A DNA stretch of 64,000 nucleotides. Origin: Phoronis australis (taxonomy: Eukaryota; Phoronida; Phoronidae). Location of the stretch: positions 463,206 to 527,205 of the forward strand of contig NMRA01000143.1 of the NCBI GenBank assembly GCA_002633005.1, given 5' to 3'. Positions 36,101 through 47,473 of this stretch are shown here, piece by piece. The position numbers were made by a program, and so were the translations under genes. Positions within the stretch are counted from its first letter, which is position 1. Every line of letters starts with the position of its first letter. Below the pieces are notes generated by a model that was not told where the DNA came from, made no database searches, and was given only the letters and a program-made list of their open reading frames with translations.

Positions 36101-39100
36101 CCACCTAGTGAAATTCGTTTTGGTTTTTATTTCTAAATGTCTTTGAATATAACTTGTTGAAAACTTACTTGCTCCAATGAATACGGTACGTCTCAAAGTT
36201 TGATCATGGCTCTTTAAAATGCCACTTTTTATATCAACTTGAAGATGTGAGCATTTTGATGGAATTAAGTCAGTGTCATAGATGCAAAATTAAAAAAAAA
36301 TAAAAAGCTTTATTTTGCTGTGTTTCTTTTGATTTGCACAAATAATTCTGAAACTAAATCTTATGCAAAAGAATCTGTTTGGTGTTTGAGTCATTTCACG
36401 CCGATTCATAACCCTTCGTTCTTTTAAGATTTATGTGGAAGCACTTTCAGCCCTGGAAAAATGAAAAGTACAGTCACCTGAAGAGTAATGGGACAAATTT
36501 TGTCTTGATGATACATTCTATTTACAGCAAAAATTACTGGAAATGAATATATATAAACAAGGTAAAAAATGATCTAGATCAATCCAAGAGGTAACCGCAT
36601 GAAACCAGTTGCAAAATATTCACCGTCAGCCCAGGTATCACGAATGAACACTGCCAGACAAATAAAAACCATTAACATCGCGCCTGAGGTTGCAGCGACC
36701 TCGGCAAGTTCATGCGAAAACGGCGGAATACTCCACATGATTCACTATTAAAAACAAAACCTAAAAACACGTCCGAGACGGATGGACGAATCAGTTGATG
36801 TAACTGCTAAAACGAATAATAATGGAAATGCTCAGTCGTCTGCGTTATGTATGCGCGCCAACTACCTTCAATTCACACAGTGATTGATGGCAAATTTGGC
36901 AAAACTGATCAGTTTTGGGCAATCTCCACCTTATATACCGAGCCCACAGAGAACTCGAGATGCGTCAAAAATGACGTCAAACATTTTCATGACTATGCTA
37001 GATGTATTCTTTGTCCTGAACCGCCCAAACTACGCCAGGTGGGGAACATTATTGTTTTACCAAAAGTTGAAATTCGCAGACCCAATATTACGTGAAGTGC
37101 TGGAAAACTGCGTTCTCATGCAGTGCTACTGACGAGGAAGAACATCAGTAGATCGGCTGTTGACCTCTATTTGGAACAGTCCGTATTTTTTATGTTTAAT
37201 ATGGTTTTCTCCAAAAGGCTGAAGACACCTCTGCGGCACCTGGTATTGGGTACGTATGGTCGTGCTAGATTTCGTGGAAACTATCAAAACTGTAACGTAG
37301 ATAAAACATTCTGTTGATGTTGCGAACATATTATTCACAATTCGTGGGTATAACGTGTCCTGATAGTTTAGTTAGATTGACAATCGTTTCATTTGCACGA
37401 CACAGATATGCAGGCCATGGAACTGTGCTTCATTACTTGTTGCTGAGCCTAGCTAGGTGGCCACTGTATTATCACTTCTGATAAATTACACCGAAACATG
37501 TAAAGTTTTAAAACCGTTGTTGTTTTCTTGAATATATACTGCTACTTGCTATCATGGAGAAAACTTACGGTAGTGTTAACTAAAACGTATATCAACGTTA
37601 CATGGAGTAGGATATTGGAAACTTGTATACAAGAGAAAGCAAATAATAATAATGTAAAGACATGTGCATTCGAAGTCAAACATCACTGAACAATGAAAAG
37701 CTGCGTGGAATATTTATTACCTTTAAAAACGTGGTGTTTTGTCGCTGTGGTTCTTTCGTCCAATTATATGCAGTTCCATTAATACTACACAGCACACAGG
37801 CAGCGCGACTCACTTGCTTCATCACCAAGATAGCGAACCATTCTGCTCATCGTAAACCACGTTACTTCAACTCTTCTATATTTATCTCATTGGTCTCGAC
37901 AGCACGTGAAATCGTCACGGTGTACGTGCGTGCGCGTCCGTGTTGTGTGTATTAAAAGGATAATAAACCCTGTTTTGTGGATTTCAACCAATCCTCTTTC
38001 TGTCACCTGATAATGCACCATTGACGTCCCACGTACGTGAGTGATAAAAACAGGTTTCAAATAAATATAGGTTATCCCACATACCTATATATATTTTCTT
38101 TGTAACAGATAGGATATTATGGTTCTTGGTGGTTGGTCTTTCCTTTTCAAGTAAATACGCTAAATTGTAAATGAATTTTCAAATTCTGATCGAAATATTT
38201 GAGAGTTATCCGAGGGTTGCGGAACATTATTTTGTTTCAGAGCGGAACTGGTTGGTAACGCTGTTTTTAATATCTGTTAAGAAGGATGCCATATAAAAAC
38301 CATATGAAAATGAAAAATCACTATATACTCAAAAATTCATACAGAACTAATACTTTGTGCATGTGTTGGGATGCTTGCCCAAAGTACACTGCTGCAATAT
38401 TTGCACTCAATGACCTTTGGTTACCGAGATATGACCTATTTGGCTATAAAGTCATATTTTGCATTTTTTCATGTCAGTAAAACTGCATTTTGAACGGCAA
38501 AAAATCAGACTTGGAAAACTGGTGACAAAGTTTGACATTGATGGTCATAAAGACTCATGTAAGGTTAGTAAGAAATTGAAATTTGCAACTCATAGGTACA
38601 ATTAAATTTCCAGCAGGGGAGAAAACTCCAAGACCACTTTTCAGGCCAGTCACAAGTGGCAAGATGTTGCTTAACCTGCCTGCTATATCGGAATGTATTT
38701 GAAGTTGAAATTCTCTTTGTAGACACTTCTAAGANGCGTGAAGCGATGATGTGTTGTTGCTAACAAAAAGTCACCTACTTCCAAGTACTATTATTTGCTA
38801 TTTTTCGGAAAAAGTACAAAGTGGTCGTAAAAAGGGTTAAAAAAAACTCAAAAACTCTTAAAAATTCAGGCTCAGGTTTCTTTTGACAAGGCCAGCTGAT
38901 ATGCTAAGTTTCAAAAAAATTGGTGATTTTGCATATATAGCCCACCATCTGGTTTTTATATGGAATTGCTCTTAAAATGCCAAAACTGGGTTTGGTACCC
39001 TTTTAACTATTTGCACTCCATTAGGCTGCAATGGGTTCGAGTACGTCTGTGTGTGTGAGTATGTGTGTGAATAGGTTGACTCAAAAATCATGAATCGATT

Positions 39101-39324
39101 ATGACATTTCAATTCAAAGGAGCATCTAAAAAGGTCAAACACCAAATGGGCATACTTTGGACACAATGGCCCGAGGTGTTACCATGGTTACAGTGACGAA
39201 AACTATATCTTCATATTCATTTGCATTTATCAACTAGGTAAACATGCTAGTCTAAAACAATTTCAAATTAACGAAAAAATAATAGACATGATTCTCAATA
39301 AAATGTGAACACAACAGAAAAATT
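33190..39324. other. Intergenic between convergent GRAMD2B-like and sHSP genes
   Basis: The GRAMD2B-like 3' UTR probably extends here. The first AATAAA downstream of the stop is at 34419-34424, inside the CCAAT array. About 35830-36110 is open on both strands, but I cannot assign a family. An N is at 38735. No further gene is recognised. Confidence 0.5.
34380..34880. repeat. 41-bp periodic CCAAT-box tandem array
   Basis: Eight CCAAT pentamers start at 34405, 34484, 34524, 34565, 34605, 34695, 34736 and 34777, mostly in GGCCAATCACTG or AGCCAATCACTG. Intervals are 40-41 bp or about twice that. It is a decayed minisatellite whose units also share ATGACACTACTG. Confidence 0.85.
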
Positions 39325-39471
39325 TCATTCATCGTTTTTGATTTCACTTCCTTTTTCTCTTTCAATTTTTAGAGTTCTTGGTTTTGGCTGTTCACTCCTT
39401 TTTACCGACCCCATCACTGTTAGAAAGCCGTCCTCGCTGATCTGACATTCCAGACTTTCTTGGTCGATTTC
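39325..39471 (-). CDS. sHSP exon 3, C-terminal part and stop
   Basis: After the acceptor GTCATCTCAG it encodes EIDQESLECQISEDGFLTVM, then GSVKRSEQPKPRTLKIEREK and GSEIKNDE with a stop. It covers the last beta strands of the alpha-crystallin domain and the LKI tail motif. Confidence 0.93.
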   Translation of the reverse strand, partial: EIDQESLECQISEDGFLTVMGSVKRSEQPKPRTLKIEREKGSEIKNDE

Positions 39472-42400
39472 CTGAGATGACAGAATGTAGAATACACAAT
39501 GAAACATATTACCAGATTCTAGAACTGAAAGTTTACTTGTAGGCATTTACGTTTGACTCGCAGCTTTGTGAAAACTCCAATGTTTTGCAATGCAGAAATC
39601 GTGGAATTTAGAAAGCTCCGGTTACGAAGCCGGTTGGGACAATTAGCATGGGCGGCGCAGCACTGAAAAAGGGGGGGCTAAAGCCCCCTCAATCCCCTGT
39701 GGTGCATCGCCTATAGACCATGTGCGGCGTAGCACTGAAAAAGTGGGGGCTATAGCCCCCCAGCCCCCTATGGTGAGCAGCCCATGATTAGTAGGGTGTT
39801 TACACTGATGTTTGGATTTTTGACTATTTCAAATTTTTGTTACCGTTCTTCATTCATATTTTTGTGAAAAGTGAAATTCATTCGAAAACCGCAAAACTGT
39901 CATTTAGATCTTTACCCTATATCGTTGCTCACTACACGTGAACAGTGGCTGATTCGAAAGATCCCAGGGTAGCCCATAACCTTCACAAACTGGTCATTTA
40001 TCAAGCCAACACACAGAGACGATTTCTCAGTATGCCAGAACAATAGTCAGGAAATCATATTGGTTTTGGCTCAGGGATACACTGAAAATCTAACAAAGAC
40101 CTCAAAATATGGTTGTGCACTAACAGGTATTCTGGTACCCCTCACTATGTAATGTAAAACTGGAGCAATGCACGTTTTCAGGGAAACTTGACCAAAATAG
40201 CAGGTGATGATTGCACTTCATAATTTCACGGTGATGGAACCGATATTTTCCGTAGATAAGGCTTCCTGATGAAACGCCCATGGGCGTTTGTTCGGAAACT
40301 TTTGCCAAATAAACGCCCAGTGTGCGTTTATTAGGTGTTACCGGTACTACTTCTGGTGTCAAGTGCCCAGATAGTGGGGCGTTTATTCGGAAAATTTCCT
40401 CTTAAAAGCCCACTCAGCGTTAACTTTTTGTCACAAATTCAGTTGTGAGGAGCATTTATCATTTACATGCGCGCACCCAGCCAAAAATGTAGGGGGGATC
40501 GAATTTTTCGATACGGGGACATTTTATTGAAAGAAATCCACGAGGACTAGGTTCAGGCACACGCACCGTGCATCTGCGTCGACTTCCCGTCGATTTTGTC
40601 GACTTTTGTCTCGTTTACTCGATCTTTTTGTTTCACTGAGGCAGACCTTTTTGGGGTGCTCATTCGCGCCTCCCAAGCCACCCACCGGGTGCGCCCATGA
40701 TTTACAAAAAACGAACAAGGTGTTGGCGAACTATGCATTTATTAACATAAAATTAAAAAACACAGTTTTAAGTAAAAAAAATGTCAAAGTCAGGGGAAAG
40801 CTATGACATTCCGTTTACAAGCCCCCCTTTTAAGAATAAACGCACGGGCGTTTATATGGTGTTACTAAAACACCTTAAAATTTTCATTTTCCGAATACAC
40901 ACCCATGGGCTTATCTACGGAAAGTCTCAGTAATGCGCTTGAGTTTACTTCTAAGCCATGTATTAATCAATTTTTACAAAATCACCTTTTTATATTTAAT
41001 ACAAGTGAACTTGAAATTAGTACCAGAGCTTTACTAACCAGAAATAAACCCGCGTTACGGTTAAGGAATTAAATTTCGCTATAAAATTGGTCTCAACTTG
41101 TTCCTTATACTTGTTACTTGTAGATGTGCACCGCCACTCAGACGGAGCCACTTTCAGGATGATTCAGTTTGAGAGATTCCACCATTCAGATACTCATAGA
41201 CAATGAAAGTCCGGTTTTGCGAAATTCTTGTAAAAAGAAAGCTAGGTCCAGGGATTTTGAATTTTTACCAGTAAAAATTGGAAACTTAGAGTTAGATATC
41301 CCGTATGATTGCTATAGGGTTATGATGCCAGGAAAAACAAACGGGCAGACAGAAATGTTGACTGAGGTAAAAAAGTGGTGGACTCACTTCCGGTATTGAG
41401 AATTCCCTGGTGAACTCCCTAGCAACCATCCCATAGTCGTCGTGTTTCGTTTCGTGCTTGCCACTGATTTTAATCGTGTTATCTGCAATCTTCACGCCGA
41501 TTTCCTCTGGAGTGTAATGCTGCACGTCGACCCTGACACGAAATTCTCCGTCAGTAAACTTTATCTGAAAAAAAATTAGCATCCACAAAACTTGTAGGCC
41601 TATACTCGGTTATTTCAATTGCCAAGGTCCCCCGTGAGGTACTCTCCGTACTCGGTCGTCCCTTGCGGTTAGTGGCTCAGCCATGAGGACTTTGCGGCTG
41701 CCCATGAGCCTAAACTTCTTCCGAAAATTCGTGGTGTTTCAAATATTATTGCTTGCCCTTGCCCACGTGCCTTTGTGCAGCTTTTCAAAAAACAAACAAA
41801 AAACACACACCGGACCTTGGGTGAAATTGATGTGGGGCGTTCAACACTGGCTGCTGAAAACTGAGTCACGGTCAGTAGAGACTACTGAGGGGCCGCCCGC
41901 TCCAAGAAACTGACTTAAGTTCATTTTTGATTTAAAATAAGTGTAACATATGTCTCAATTTCCAAACTTTGAAATTTCCAAGATAATCAAAATTCTTAGA
42001 CAAAAAATTAAGTCAAAAACTCAAGTCAAACCTAAGATCTCTTTCTTGAAACAGACTTGAGACAAATTTAGGCCTAAGTTATATCTTAAAAAATGGCTTA
42101 AAGTTTAAGATTTGTCTTAGCTAAGTCAGTTTTCTTCAGTGCACGGAACGGGCCCCAGATCAACACCAGTTATGTGCAAACTGATGACCAAAACGGAATA
42201 AATCAAAAGATTATGACAAAAATCCCTTTTTTGCCCTACTTGCCAACTGTGCTCGCTTTTATTCAGACAGTTCCGCTTTCAGTGAAGGACCGATGTCCCG
42301 CCGTCAGCTGCTGCACCGGCGTTCAGTTCCTCGCTTTTGGACTCGCCTACCGTACATCTGAAGGAAACTGCCTTAACTCGGCAAAGTCCAATTTCCCATT

Positions 42401-43000
42401 CGACTAAAAACGTTGTCAGAGTATTTTCTTGTGTTGCGCTTACTTTTCACCCTTGTGCTTTCAGGCAGCAGGCCTCAAGCTAGAAGGCCGAATGTCCGAC
42501 GGCCGCGTCCACTCGCCGCGATCAGTCATCAGTGAGAACCAGCTAGATTTGGGCTCCACTGAATAACAGACACCAAATTTAAATAAAGCAACTCAACTGG
42601 TTATCTCGATAAAATAGCACCTATCGACGGACTTCGGAGAAGGGAGCCGAGTTGCAAAATAGCTTACCTCGGGGAGAGCTGACTCAGCAGAAATTACGCC
42701 GTGTCTCGGCCCCCACCAGCCGGGGCCGTACCCATGTCTTGCGGGAAATGCCCTGTCAAGGTCTCTTTGCATTTCTTCCATAACTTTTGCCGCCTCTCTC
42801 ATGAAGCCAAATGGAAATGCGCGGTTGCCAGAAAACCATGAGCCCCCGGGGCCCCACCGAGGATAGAGCCACCTCCCGCGACCGTGTCCCCCTTCGTTTT
42901 GTAAACACTGGGTATCTCGGAAACCTCGGCGAAGCTGATATTGCCGTGCGGAACATAACGAGCGCCTAAAAAGATCCTGGAAAACTCTTCGATAAGACAT
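39325..43000 (-). CDS. Small heat shock protein (alpha-crystallin/HSP20), 3 exons
   Basis: Three exons on the minus strand (43000-42668, 41564-41388, 39471-39325) join in phase 0 into a 218-residue protein. Residues about 112-200 form an alpha-crystallin domain: FRVRVDVQHYTPEEIGVKI, ISGKHETKHDDYG, REFTREFSIPEEID and ISEDGFLTVMG are diagnostic. A C-terminal L-K-I at about 205-207 is the I/V/L-x-I motif that docks neighbouring subunits. The protein should be an ATP-independent holdase. The N-terminus (MSYRRVFQDLFRRSLCSARQ) is Arg-rich with one acidic residue, so mitochondrial import is possible but unproven; a Met/Trp/Gly-rich segment follows. The frame is open upstream to TTG 43021, but the first ATG is 43000, behind an in-frame TAG. 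Intron positions differ from those I recall for vertebrate HSPB1, so a specific HSPB name is not assigned. Confidence 0.93.
39649..39787. repeat. Tandem pair of GC-rich palindromic repeat
   Basis: Two adjacent copies of GCGGCGYAGCACTGAAAAAG followed by a GGGGCTATAGCCCC-type palindrome and CCCCCTATGGTG. A shorter third copy is at 49876-49927 in an SLC35A4 intron. Confidence 0.8.
40247..40923. mobile_element. Non-autonomous TIR element
   Basis: The ends are TTTCCGTAGATAAG (40247-40260) and its reverse complement (40910-40923), and both are followed inward by CCCATGGG-containing repeats and further AAACGCCC-type motifs. No transposase is encoded. It lies in sHSP intron 2. Confidence 0.6.
41388..41564 (-). 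CDS. sHSP exon 2, alpha-crystallin domain core
   Basis: After a T-rich acceptor it encodes IKFTDGEFRVRVDVQHYTPE, EIGVKIADNTIKISGKHETK, HDDYGMVAREFTREFSIPE, then donor GTGAGT. GKHE and the F-R-F strand are the most conserved positions of the family. Confidence 0.96.
41565..42667 (-). other. sHSP intron 1
   Basis: About 41905-42145 is rich in CTTAAG, GACTTA and TTAAGT motifs in both orientations, suggesting a decayed palindromic MITE without clear ends. Nothing else is recognised. Confidence 0.4.
42668..43000 (-). CDS. sHSP exon 1, N-terminal region
   Basis: It encodes MSYRRVFQDLFRRSLCSARQ, a Gly/Trp-rich middle (RGRWLYPRWGPGGSWFSG), and FMREAAKVMEEMQRDLDRAF, then ISAESALPE at the GTAAGC donor. 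The amphipathic helix near residues 70-90 resembles the variable sHSP N-terminal region that drives oligomerisation. Confidence 0.88.
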
Positions 43001-43185
43001 TTCGACCTTCGCGTACAGCAACTTTATTGCGCACTAAAAAAAAATTATCTGACGAAATAAACTGAGACGGTCGAGGTCCGTGACCCACTTTTGTGTATGA
43101 CCTAATCTCGAACCAGCGCCCTCTATAGCTTATTGTCATTGCGGCGGAGCATGTGTGCATGGTGTCGCCCAACCATAGATATTAG

Positions 43186-43275
43186 TATATAGTCCATGCA
43201 CCAACTGTCTCGCGGCAAGAAAAATCAGCCACTGAAAATTACTTTTTGAAATTACACCTCGCGCAATTTCGCGAA
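43186..43275 (-). promoter_or_regulatory. Possible sHSP promoter: TATA-like box and heat-shock element
   Basis: On the minus strand, CTATATACT (TATATA at 43186-43191) lies about 190 bases upstream of the ATG. TTCGCGAA (43268-43275), a TTCnnGAA two-unit heat-shock element, lies about 80 bases further out. The order and spacing suit a heat-inducible promoter, but each motif is short and a third HSE unit is not evident. Confidence 0.3.
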
Positions 43276-43436
43276 GACTAGCTTTTCTTGCGAGGCCCTG
43301 GTGAGGTCCTAACATTACCTCAACTCAACGCTGCCTATTGATCTCTGCCACTAAAATCGGATTTCGCCAAGCGGCAGCTCCGGGCCAACCTTGCATCATG
43401 GCGACATCCCGTTGCTCCCAACTTGTTCGATTCTAT

Positions 43437-43495
43437 AGCCCAACAACAAGTTGGGAAGTTTACCTCCGTAGCCAATATCTTACACGACTGATTAA
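43437..43495 (+). repeat. 59-bp dispersed repeat, copy 1
   Basis: AGCCCAACAACAAGTTGGGA and the following bases through TTACACGACTGATTAA recur at 48139-48198 almost unchanged. The start is a CCCAAC...GTTGGG hairpin. Confidence 0.85.
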
Positions 43496-44469
43496 AGGAG
43501 CATGCCACCCAAAAACAACCTAATTTGTATCAATTTAGATCGAGTAGTTCTACTCCACAGCGGTCGTGGCGCACACAGCCGGGGTCGACGAGTCTATCTC
43601 TGCCAGCCGTTATCGCCACAGTACAAGATTAGAAACAATGAACCTTGTTTTTTTAATTATTCAGTAATTGCGCTTTCAGAATATAGTATAACGGAAGCGT
43701 TGGCCAGACTGAGAAGCACGCGCTTACGGGGAACATCCTCTAGTTCCGGGGAACAGTCGAGAGTAAGTCTGGTGTTCGAGACATGATTTTTTCCAACCAG
43801 TGGCTCTCTAGGTTTCGTTGGAGCTAGCTGAATGGAAATTATACGTGACATGTTTGAAGTAAACTGCCTTTTCTCGTCTGAGTATCTTAGGGAGGCACGT
43901 GTTACACACAGCCTTTGGCGTTCGTAAATTCCAGTGCAGGAGTGGAAAAGTGTAGCGAGTAGACTACAACTCCCTGTCATGACGGCTGGACGGAAGCCGA
44001 TCATCAGAGTAGTCTTCCTTCATGACTTACAATGCATTAGCAACAATTAAGAAAGTTAGCAAGGTGGCTAAGTCACACCTTAATAGTTGTTACCAATCGT
44101 TCTTGCTGTTAACAGAATTCGCCGTCGTGACAGGAAAAGAATGACATTTTTCCGATTACGTTTGTCCTGTACTATATATACTCTGCCTTTATTCCATCCA
44201 ATCTTAATACACAGACAGTGAATACCTGTCACAACTTATTTGGATATTGCTAACAAATCATAGCAATCAACCAATCAAAACAGAATACCCATGTCTGTTA
44301 CTTAGATTACAAAGAAGCACGGACTTGGTGACCATGAGACAGTTCGTTTTTGCTTGGCGGTGATCATGACCTCTAGCATACCGTTTCTCAGAAATAAACT
44401 TTTAACCGAGGAAAATCGATTTATTTGCATACTCCTTAATATATGGTAATGTAGGAACTGGACAATGCT

Positions 44470-45270
44470 ATTTTAACATAATTTATGCCAAACAAAGTGT
44501 AGTTGTATTCATTGACAACTTGTAAATGTGAAAACAAAAAATTTGTTAACAGGTTACCTTAGCTAAAAGCATGAAAATTTTGAGACATCCAGTTGAGAAA
44601 ACGGATAAAGTTTAGGTCTAATACTGGAATAAAAATGCGTATGTCACAACATCGTCGTCCCAGCTGCGGGGACACTTAGGTCAATGATTCGGCTATTTTT
44701 AGCCACTTGTGCGCCACTGGACATGATTTCAATACTGATGATATCGCTATCCTAGACTATGAGGAAGTCTGGTTCAGAAGGGGTGTAAAGGAAGCTCTCC
44801 ATGAGCGTATTAAGAGTGCCTCCTTAAATAATAGAGGCGGTTTAAGATTCAATTTGCCACACGTATGGGATGGTGTTCTGACGTCAATGCCGCCCCGTCT
44901 GGTCAAAACACCACCAATATTGGCCAGAATAACGATAACGTCACAAGCCAAGCTGACGTCCGTGAGATGCGGACGCAACGTCGCTAATTTTTGTAAGTTT
45001 TTATTCCAGTATTAGACTCAAACTTTATCAGGTTACCTTTGGACTAATGACGTACCTCGAGGATTTACATAGCCTGTATTATGCAGTGTTATTCCCCAGC
45101 ACACGTCACGATACTAACAGGACACGGTTCAGTGATTTGCGGAGCATCATTTTTGCCACAAAACTCGTTCTCAAAAACATTCACACCGTCGCTATATGTT
45201 GTGTTTCTAACTAATTTGGCCAAGCAATCACAGAGATAAGAAATTAGCCTGCCTAGTTCCACTTCAATTG
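44470..45270 (+). repeat. Dispersed repeat interrupted by a TIR element
   Basis: The flanks 44470-44560 and 45034-45270 match 50575-50890 in order and orientation (TTGTATTCATTGACAACTT, GGTTACCTT, GTCACGATACT, CAAGCAATCACAGAGATAA). The other copy is continuous, so 44605-45028 looks like an insertion. Confidence 0.75.
44605..45028. mobile_element. 424-bp non-autonomous TIR element (MITE)
   Basis: Terminal inverted repeats of about 32 bp (ATAAAGTTT, then GTCTAATACTGGAATAAAAA) face each other. An internal segment (44872-44995) is shared, in inverted orientation, with 50075-50220. No transposase is present. Confidence 0.75.
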
Positions 45271-45832
45271 AAAACAAATAAAATTGACCAGCAAATTAAT
45301 TTGACATCTTTGTAGGCCACACTACGGTTAATGTCATTCACAATTTTAGTGAATAAAAACCACACGATATATTAAAGCCAATATGTTGGGTTTAAGGGAC
45401 ATTATTAAAAAATCTTCGTTTTTAGTTACATATCTCCAAACTATAAATTTCAACTGGGTAAAAGTACAAACATTTTCTGGAAGTTAAAAGCCTGTAAAAA
45501 TTAATTTTAGTTTTGTACCAATCTGCCATTAATTGGGTCACGTGACCATGTCTTTTCAACAAAATTTTGCCATAAAGTACATTGATTGTAAAACAGTGGT
45601 ATCCAGAACATAATCAACTTTCATTTGATGTAAATGTTCAGGATGGATGAGATCTAAAAACGCAGGTTTCTAAAATATCATTTTGCTTTTCTTTTAGGGC
45701 ACTTTAGATATTTGGTGACAATTATAAAACTTCTATTTTTGATAGCCATTTATGCAAAAGTGGAACATCAATTTAAAAGCAATTCCTTGAAGCATTTTTG
45801 AGAACAGCACATAAAGCATCAGAAAGTTAAAT

Positions 45833-45942
45833 ATGAATCCTATCAGGTATCACATTCAGAATTTAGCATATGAATCCTATCAGGTATCACATCCAGAAGT
45901 TAGCATATGAATCCTATCAGGTATCACATTCAGAAGTTAGCC
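45833..45942. repeat. 37-bp minisatellite, 3 copies
   Basis: ATGAATCCTATCAGGTATCA units start at 45833, 45870 and 45907. Confidence 0.92.
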
Positions 45943-46400
45943 CAACTTTTTCTTGGGTTCTATATAACCTAGCATATGTTCAACAGTTCAGTGATTTTTA
46001 TCCAAGTTGTGACTTGCTGGCAAAAACTTTTGATGGCTTCTGTTTTTGGTAGCCCAAAGTTAGATTTTACAATTGCCAGTTTTAACCAGTAAAAGCAAAG
46101 CCAATAAATTATGGAAGACATAAAACATTTTATAAAGCCACAACTAGCAATAATCAGATAGAGTTGAAATTACCAGACCATTAAACAAGAATCAAGCACC
46201 TGCCACCAAAAACCCAGTTTGTAACAACACAATTCAAAACACTTGAAGTCATTACAAGTAAAAAAACTCCACAACCTTTATCATTACCAAAGCAGATTTT
46301 TTAAAATGGTCCAGCTTGTGACTTTAAACTAAACAGTTAATAAATAAAGACTAAAAATTTGGCAATATATACAATTGGATAACTGCAGCCTTCCTGGACA

Positions 46401-46600
46401 ATTTACCATCTGGCATTTATACAACACGTGTCTTGGTATCATTTACCATCTGCCATTTATACAACACATGTCTGTATCATTTACCACATGCCATTTATAC
46501 AACAAATGTCTCGTATCATTTACCATCTGCCATTTATACAACAAATGTCTCCTATCATTCACCACATGCCATTTATACAACACATGTCCTGTATCATTTC
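46401..46600. repeat. 39-bp minisatellite, 5 copies
   Basis: ATTTACCATCTGCCATTTAT units start at 46401, 46441, 46479, 46518 and 46557. The period is 13 codons, so all + frames are open across it. It lies about 0.7-0.9 kb beyond the SLC35A4 stop on the minus strand. Confidence 0.92.
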
Positions 46601-47281
46601 TCCAATCAAACAAGTTTAAGACAATGCAAAAAAATGAATCATGATATAATACAATGAATATCTCAAATTCTGTGCATTAAAATTAACATCTGATACAAAG
46701 TGAATACCATACCTCAACACTTGTGTTAGCAGCGCCCCCTTTTGTTCAGACTGCCATGGTTATTGCTTGATAAGATTTTACTCTCACAATAAACAAGTCT
46801 TTTGTTTTTTTTTGTAGTTAGATCTCTTCAACTTATTGAAGCTCAGCATTTTGCCTTGGTCAGAATATTAAAAGATCACAAAACTAATGATTAAACAACC
46901 AACAAATATGTAAAAAACTAGCGTTGTATGTACAGCTCACACAGAGCAGTTTTATGTAACTTTAATAGTGAATTAATGACCAGTTATCAGAAAGTATTCC
47001 ATTTACTTGAGACTCTAGTCACAAATATTTGGCACAGGTAATTTCTTAATTTCAACATGAGAGCTTTTGACTTCAACAACCCCCAACCCTGTGCCACAAG
47101 CCACAAAAAGCACTTCCACAAGGAAATTTCAGAAAGTTCATTTCAGTCAAACTCGATACGATTCATTAAATAATTGACTTCATTTCGCTTGACAGCCACC
47201 AAAAGCCACCATAACTAAAACAAATAATAAATTTTCTGATTTTCCACCAGACAATTCAATTTTAAACTTTTAACTTTGTCT

Positions 47282-47473
47282 CTACGCACTGTGATACATG
47301 ACAAGCGCAACGGCGACAAGAACAAACGAAGACAAGAAATAGACATTGAGTTGTAGGTCGAAGATGACAACGGATAGGACGGTGGTGACAAGCATGGCAC
47401 ATGAAATGACAAAGAGGCGAGCAATGTTACTCGCATGCTTCATAATGGCAGAGAACATCAAACCAGACAGACC
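47282..47473 (-). CDS. SLC35A4: SLC35A4 exon 8, last helices and stop
   Basis: It encodes GLSGLMFSAIMKHASNIARL, FVISCAMLVTTVLSVVIFDL and QLNVYFLSSFVLVAVALVMY, then HSA and TAG. MKHASNIARLFVISC is the family signature. The acceptor is CTAG and it is phase 0 in. Confidence 0.96.
   Translation of the reverse strand, partial: GLSGLMFSAIMKHASNIARLFVISCAMLVTTVLSVVIFDLQLNVYFLSSFVLVAVALVMYHSA

Larger units (their letters stand above)
39472..41387 (-). other. sHSP intron 2, with two repeat elements
   Basis: It holds the GC-rich tandem pair at 39649-39787 and the TIR element at 40247-40923. The remaining sequence shows nothing recognisable. Confidence 0.55.
43001..47281. other. Intergenic between sHSP and SLC35A4
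   Basis: It contains the sHSP promoter region, a 59-bp dispersed repeat copy (43437-43495), a TIR element (44605-45028) inside a larger dispersed repeat, and two minisatellites (45833-45942, 46401-46600) that probably fall in or near the SLC35A4 3' UTR. No further gene is recognised. Confidence 0.5.

Noticed and set aside
42593-43021. Longer sHSP start at 43021
   Set aside because: The codon there is TTG, not ATG. The first in-frame ATG is at 43000, downstream of an in-frame TAG.
46375-46660. Three overlapping + open frames with YNTC/LYHLP-like repeats
   Set aside because: They arise from a 39-bp minisatellite whose period is divisible by three. No start context or homology is seen.
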